Made by a program: the position numbers and the translations under genes
Assembly (NCBI GenBank): GCA_050287725.1
Contig: JBNKCL010000043.1
Location: forward strand, 1 to 8,327
From: CBFDBF01 sp050287725
GTDB taxonomy: Bacteria; Pseudomonadota; Gammaproteobacteria; Chromatiales; Chromatiaceae
Reading direction: 5' to 3'
Length of the DNA: 8,327 bases
Notes under the pieces: generated by a model
The model's input: only the letters and a program-made list of their open reading frames with translations
The model's database searches: none
What the model was told of the DNA's origin: nothing
Shown: one piece after another, positions 5,894-8,327 of the stretch
How positions within the stretch are numbered: the first letter of the stretch is position 1
Layout: every line of letters starts with the position of its first letter

Positions 5894-6547
5894 ATGTCTG
5901 TAATCAAACCGCCGCCGCAGGAACCATCGTACCTACAGCCCCTTTTGTCGTTTTGCCACCGGCGACGTTTTCCGGCGAAAACCGACATCATCCGGCCAGG
6001 GGATCCTGCGGACAGTCTCTACTATCTGATCGACGGCTCCGTTACCGTCATTATGGAAGATGAAGAGGGGCGGGAGATCATTCTCACTTACCTGAACAAA
6101 GGGGAGTTCCTGGGGGAGATGGGGCTGTTTACGCCGCAGCCTTCCCGCAGCGTGCTGGTCCGTACCCGTACCGCCTGCACCCTGGCCGAGATCAGTTACA
6201 GTCGGCTGGAACAACTGTTCGACACCGATCTGCGCGAGTACAGCCGCGACATTCTTTACGCCCTGGGTGCGCAATTGACCCAGCGGTTGCTGAACACCAG
6301 CCGCAAGGTGGGGCATCTGGCGTTTCTGGACGTGACCGGCCGGATCGCCGGGACGCTGCTGGAGCTGTGCAAGCAGCCGGACGCCATGACCCATCCGGAC
6401 GGGATGCAGATCCGCATCACCCGCCAGGAGATCGGGCGCATCGTCGGCTGCTCGCGCGAGATGGCGGGCCGGGTGTTGAAGAACCTGGAGGAACAGGGGC
6501 TGATCTACGTCAAAGGCAAGACCATCGTGGTCTTCGGGACGCGCTGA
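5894..6547 (+). CDS. vfr: CRP/Vfr-family cAMP-responsive transcription regulator
   Basis: Starting at ATG 5894 the protein has 217 residues (P. aeruginosa Vfr is about 214, E. coli CRP 210). An N-terminal cyclic-nucleotide-binding domain (about 20-125) is joined through the dimer helix (about 120-145) to a winged helix-turn-helix. Residues that contact cAMP in E. coli CRP appear conserved: G74-E75, R85-S86 and T135-S136. The recognition helix ITRQEIGRIVGCSREM...GRVLK (175-196) keeps R188, E189 and R193, so it should read TGTGA-N6-TCACA type sites. The C terminus GKTIVVFGTR is nearly identical to Vfr. A GTG at 5870 would add eight residues but sits only a few bases after the predicted transcription start, so I reject it. 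No strong ribosome binding site precedes the ATG. I see no full CRP-type site in its own upstream region. The symbol follows the Pseudomonas name; crp would serve equally. Confidence 0.94.
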   Translation: MSVIKPPPQEPSYLQPLLSFCHRRRFPAKTDIIRPGDPADSLYYLIDGSVTVIMEDEEGREIILTYLNKGEFLGEMGLFTPQPSRSVLVRTRTACTLAEISYSRLEQLFDTDLREYSRDILYALGAQLTQRLLNTSRKVGHLAFLDVTGRIAGTLLELCKQPDAMTHPDGMQIRITRQEIGRIVGCSREMAGRVLKNLEEQGLIYVKGKTIVVFGTR

Positions 6548-6554
6548 CAGACAG

Positions 6555-7013
6555 CTATTCCGGGTTCGCGATCAGTTCCACCTGGAGCACCACCCCGTCC
6601 ACCCCGACCACCTTCACCCGGGCGCCGGAATCACAGTCGGCCCCGGTAATCTTCCAGGTGGAGTCGTCCACCCGGATCTTGCCGTGACCGTTGATGATCG
6701 GGTTGTCCAGCGTAAATACCCGGTCGACGTACTGTTCCCCCCGCCGGTTCAGGCGCGGCTGGTCGGTGGGAATGGGGTGGTTGTTCAGATAGCGCCGCCA
6801 GAGCACGATGCTGGCCACACTGAACAGTGCGAACAGCAGCATCTGAAACTCCCAGGTGATCCCCGAGAAGATCAGCAGCAACAGCCCCACCACCCCGGCG
6901 GCGATCCCCATCCAGAGGAAGAAGGCGCCGGGAGAGAACACCTCCAGGATTACCAGGACCACTCCCAGCATCCACCAGTGCCAGAAGGTCAGCTGCGACA
7001 GTAGCTCCGTCAC
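6555..7013 (-). CDS. NfeD-family membrane protein (YbbJ-like)
   Basis: The 152-residue product equals E. coli YbbJ in length and pattern. Three hydrophobic segments (about 11-24, 28-50 and 56-73) are followed by a soluble domain (about 88-150) expected to be an OB fold, with NGHGKIRVDDSTWKI near 108-122 as in YbbJ. It is the short NfeD type, without a ClpP-like protease domain. Such proteins partner with SPFH/stomatin-like proteins in the inner membrane and are thought to modulate their assembly. It starts with GTG, overlapping the stop of the qmcA-like gene by 4 bp (GTGA), so the pair is translationally coupled. The stop lies 7 bp from the convergent vfr stop, with no terminator between. Confidence 0.94.
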   Translation of the reverse strand: MTELLSQLTFWHWWMLGVVLVILEVFSPGAFFLWMGIAAGVVGLLLLIFSGITWEFQMLLFALFSVASIVLWRRYLNNHPIPTDQPRLNRRGEQYVDRVFTLDNPIINGHGKIRVDDSTWKITGADCDSGARVKVVGVDGVVLQVELIANPE

Positions 7014-7939
7014 GCCTCACCCCCTTGTTTGCCGAAGGTGCTCTTGGCGATCTCGGCGATCCCGCTAAGGGAGCCGATCAGGCTGGAGGCCTCCAGCGGC
7101 ATCAGTATCACCTTCTGATTCGGGGCCGAGGCGACGTTCTGTAACGCCTCGGTATATTTCTGCGCCACAAAGTAGTTGATGGCATTGAGGTCGCCCTTGG
7201 CGATCGCCTGAGAGACCATCATGGTGGCCTTGGCCTCCGCCTCCGCCAGACGTTCCCGCGCCTCCGCTTCGCGGAAGGCCGCTTCCCGCTCGCCCTCCGC
7301 CTCCAGGATGGTGGATTGCTTCTCGCCCTCGGCCTTGAGGATGGCCGCCTGCCGGAAGCCCTCCGCCTCCAGGATATTGGCCCGCTTCTCCCGCTCCGCC
7401 TTCATCTGGCGCGCCATGGCGTCCACCAGATCGCGCGGCGGCGTGATGTCCTTGATCTCGATGCGGGTCACCTTCACCCCCCAGGGGGTGGTGGCGTCGT
7501 CCACCACGTTCAACAGCTGGGCGTTGATCCGGTCGCGCTCGGAGAGCACCTCGTCCAGATCCATGGAGCCCATCACCGTACGGATGTTGGTCATCACCAG
7601 GTTGAGGATGGCGTACTGCAGGTTGTGCACCTCGTAGGCCGCCTTGGCGGCGTCCAGCACCTGGAAGAACACCACTCCGTCCACCTGCACCATGGCGTTG
7701 TCGCGGGTGATCACCTCCTGGGAGGGGACATCCAGGACCTGCTCCATCATGTTGAGTTTGGCCCCCACCGTATCGACCACCGGAATGATGAGGTTCAAAC
7801 CGGGCCGCAGGGTTTTGGTGTAACGACCGAAGCGCTCTACGGTGTACTCCATCCCTTGGGGTACCCGTTTGGCGCCGAGCCATACGACGATACCCGCCAG
7901 TATCAGAATAAGGATTGCAAGGCTGCCTCCCAGTTCCAT
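7010..7939 (-). CDS. qmcA: SPFH/Band 7 (stomatin/prohibitin-like) membrane protein, QmcA-like
   Basis: From ATG 7939-7937 the protein has 309 residues (E. coli QmcA 305). Residues 5-22 form one N-terminal membrane anchor, the Band 7/SPFH domain spans about 25-175, and a coiled coil follows. Within it are three tandem 11-residue units, ILEAEGFRQAA, ILKAEGEKQST and ILEAEGEREAA (189-221), a hendecad pattern typical of SPFH proteins. A conserved C-terminal region includes INYFVAQKYTEAL and VILMPLEASSLIGSL. Homologues form large membrane-bound oligomers, linked in E. coli to FtsH complexes and membrane quality control. The chosen ATG has GGAG 7 bases upstream; an ATG 13 codons further out has no such signal. 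It is the first gene of a two-gene operon with the NfeD-like gene. Confidence 0.95.
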   Translation of the reverse strand: MELGGSLAILILILAGIVVWLGAKRVPQGMEYTVERFGRYTKTLRPGLNLIIPVVDTVGAKLNMMEQVLDVPSQEVITRDNAMVQVDGVVFFQVLDAAKAAYEVHNLQYAILNLVMTNIRTVMGSMDLDEVLSERDRINAQLLNVVDDATTPWGVKVTRIEIKDITPPRDLVDAMARQMKAEREKRANILEAEGFRQAAILKAEGEKQSTILEAEGEREAAFREAEARERLAEAEAKATMMVSQAIAKGDLNAINYFVAQKYTEALQNVASAPNQKVILMPLEASSLIGSLSGIAEIAKSTFGKQGGEA

Positions 7940-7980
7940 TGTTCTTCTCCTTTGGAGTTTGTTCGGGATATGGTCCACGG

Positions 7981-8010
7981 AATATAGCGCTTTTTGATGT
8001 TGTGCGTCAC
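7981..8010 (-). promoter_or_regulatory. Candidate sigma70 promoter of the qmcA-nfeD operon
   Basis: On the minus strand GTGACG (8010-8005, 4 of 6) and TATATT (7986-7981, 5 of 6) are separated by 18 bp. The start point would be near 7974, about 35 bases before the qmcA ATG. It lies just outside the right repeat copy. Confidence 0.5.
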
Positions 8011-8045
8011 GGTGGGGGTGTGCTCGCGCGATTGTTTGTTATTTA

Positions 8046-8315
8046 AGTTCAGTGACGGGTTTCGTGACTGATCTAATCGGATATTTTTGAGTTGTGGTAA
8101 TTAGTTTCGCAGCCCACCTCTGCCGATTTCCTTTTCTAACTTCTTTACTCAGGCTGCGAGCCCCTTTCTTTTGCTTGCCCAAAAGAAAGGGGCGAAAGAA
8201 AAGGGCACCCCGATTCCTTGCCCCTACGGGGTACCCTGCGCGCCTCGGAATTTCCGGGGCTCCAGCGAAGGGCGGTCCCTCGCCCGCGCTGGAGGCGCCG
8301 CGTCCATGCGGCGCC
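8046..8315 (-). repeat. Right copy of the structured intergenic repeat, inverted relative to the left copy
   Basis: The reverse complement of 8141-8287 matches positions 1-147 of the window at 137 of 147 bases, and weaker blocks of similarity continue to about 8046. This copy shows more of the element than the left one. Beyond 8287 it completes an 8-bp stem CTCCAGCG/CGCTGGAG (8260-8267 with 8287-8294) around an inner GGGCG/CGCCC stem, then a second hairpin, GGCGCCGC-GTCCAT-GCGGCGCC (8294-8315). The element may continue past the window. It occupies most of the gene-free stretch 7940-8327, upstream of the qmcA-like gene. No open reading frame in it looks real. Confidence 0.9.
8160..8193. repeat. 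Perfect 14-bp hairpin within the right repeat
   Basis: GCCCCTTTCTTTTG (8160-8173), loop CTTGCC, then the exact complement (8180-8193). It corresponds to the hairpin at 95-128 but with two changed, still paired, base pairs (8163-8190 and 8164-8189). Confidence 0.9.
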
Positions 8316-8327
8316 CCTGCGGGCCTT

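Noticed and set aside
7189..7375. DNA repeat within the qmcA-like gene
   Set aside because: The repeated Ala/Glu codons reflect the hendecad coiled coil usual for SPFH proteins, not a separate DNA element.
1..8327. Composite transposon or integrative element bounded by the inverted repeats
   Set aside because: The block holds only core genes. There is no transposase or integrase and no clear target-site duplication, and the repeats look like dispersed intergenic elements.

Overview
The window looks like a piece of chromosome from a GC-rich gammaproteobacterium. The protein sequences resemble Escherichia coli and Pseudomonas orthologues: S9 and L13, the E. coli-type SpeD, a YhfA-like OsmC protein, a CRP/Vfr regulator with an almost canonical recognition helix, and a QmcA/YbbJ-like membrane pair. 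An affinity to Chromatiales or a relative is my inference from composition and content; nothing in the window fixes the genus. The genes are mostly core housekeeping genes. I see no phage, transposase, CRISPR array or plasmid function.

Layout, left to right. Positions 1 to about 240 carry one copy of a structured intergenic repeat. Next, on the minus strand, come a strong intrinsic terminator, tRNA-Gln(CUG), rpsI and rplM; read in the direction of transcription the order is rplM, rpsI, tRNA, terminator. Divergent from rplM is a lone plus-strand gene for a GlcF/GlpC-type iron-sulfur protein with two 4Fe-4S motifs and two CCG domains. It ends 16 bp from the convergent minus-strand block, which in transcription order is an OsmC/YhfA-family gene, a DUF885-type gene coupled to it by TGATG, then speD. 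Divergent from osmC is a crp/vfr-like gene with a good sigma70 promoter. It ends 7 bp from a convergent two-gene operon, qmcA-like SPFH protein then NfeD-like protein (4-bp GTGA overlap). The right end, about 8046 to 8315, carries a second copy of the repeat in inverted orientation.

How the genes work together. rplM-rpsI supply two ribosomal proteins, and the tRNA may ride on the same transcript. The cluster of a Vfr-type regulator, OsmC protein and SpeD recalls a gene order I remember from Pseudomonas (vfr, an OsmC gene, speD); here a DUF885-family gene lies between osmC and speD. QmcA and NfeD homologues form a known membrane partner pair.

The most interesting points are these. (1) The two terminal repeat copies share a 14-bp hairpin in which two adjacent base pairs differ by changes that preserve pairing. 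(2) The DUF885 protein lacks most residues of the family's putative HExxPGHH metal-binding motif and the Glu of EGW, so it looks like a pseudoenzyme or a divergent subfamily. (3) Smaller candidates are competing hairpins in the rplM leader, an inverted repeat over the putative promoter of the iron-sulfur gene, and an AUGUGAUG start-stop element before osmC. I did not find a clear new defence or mobile system.
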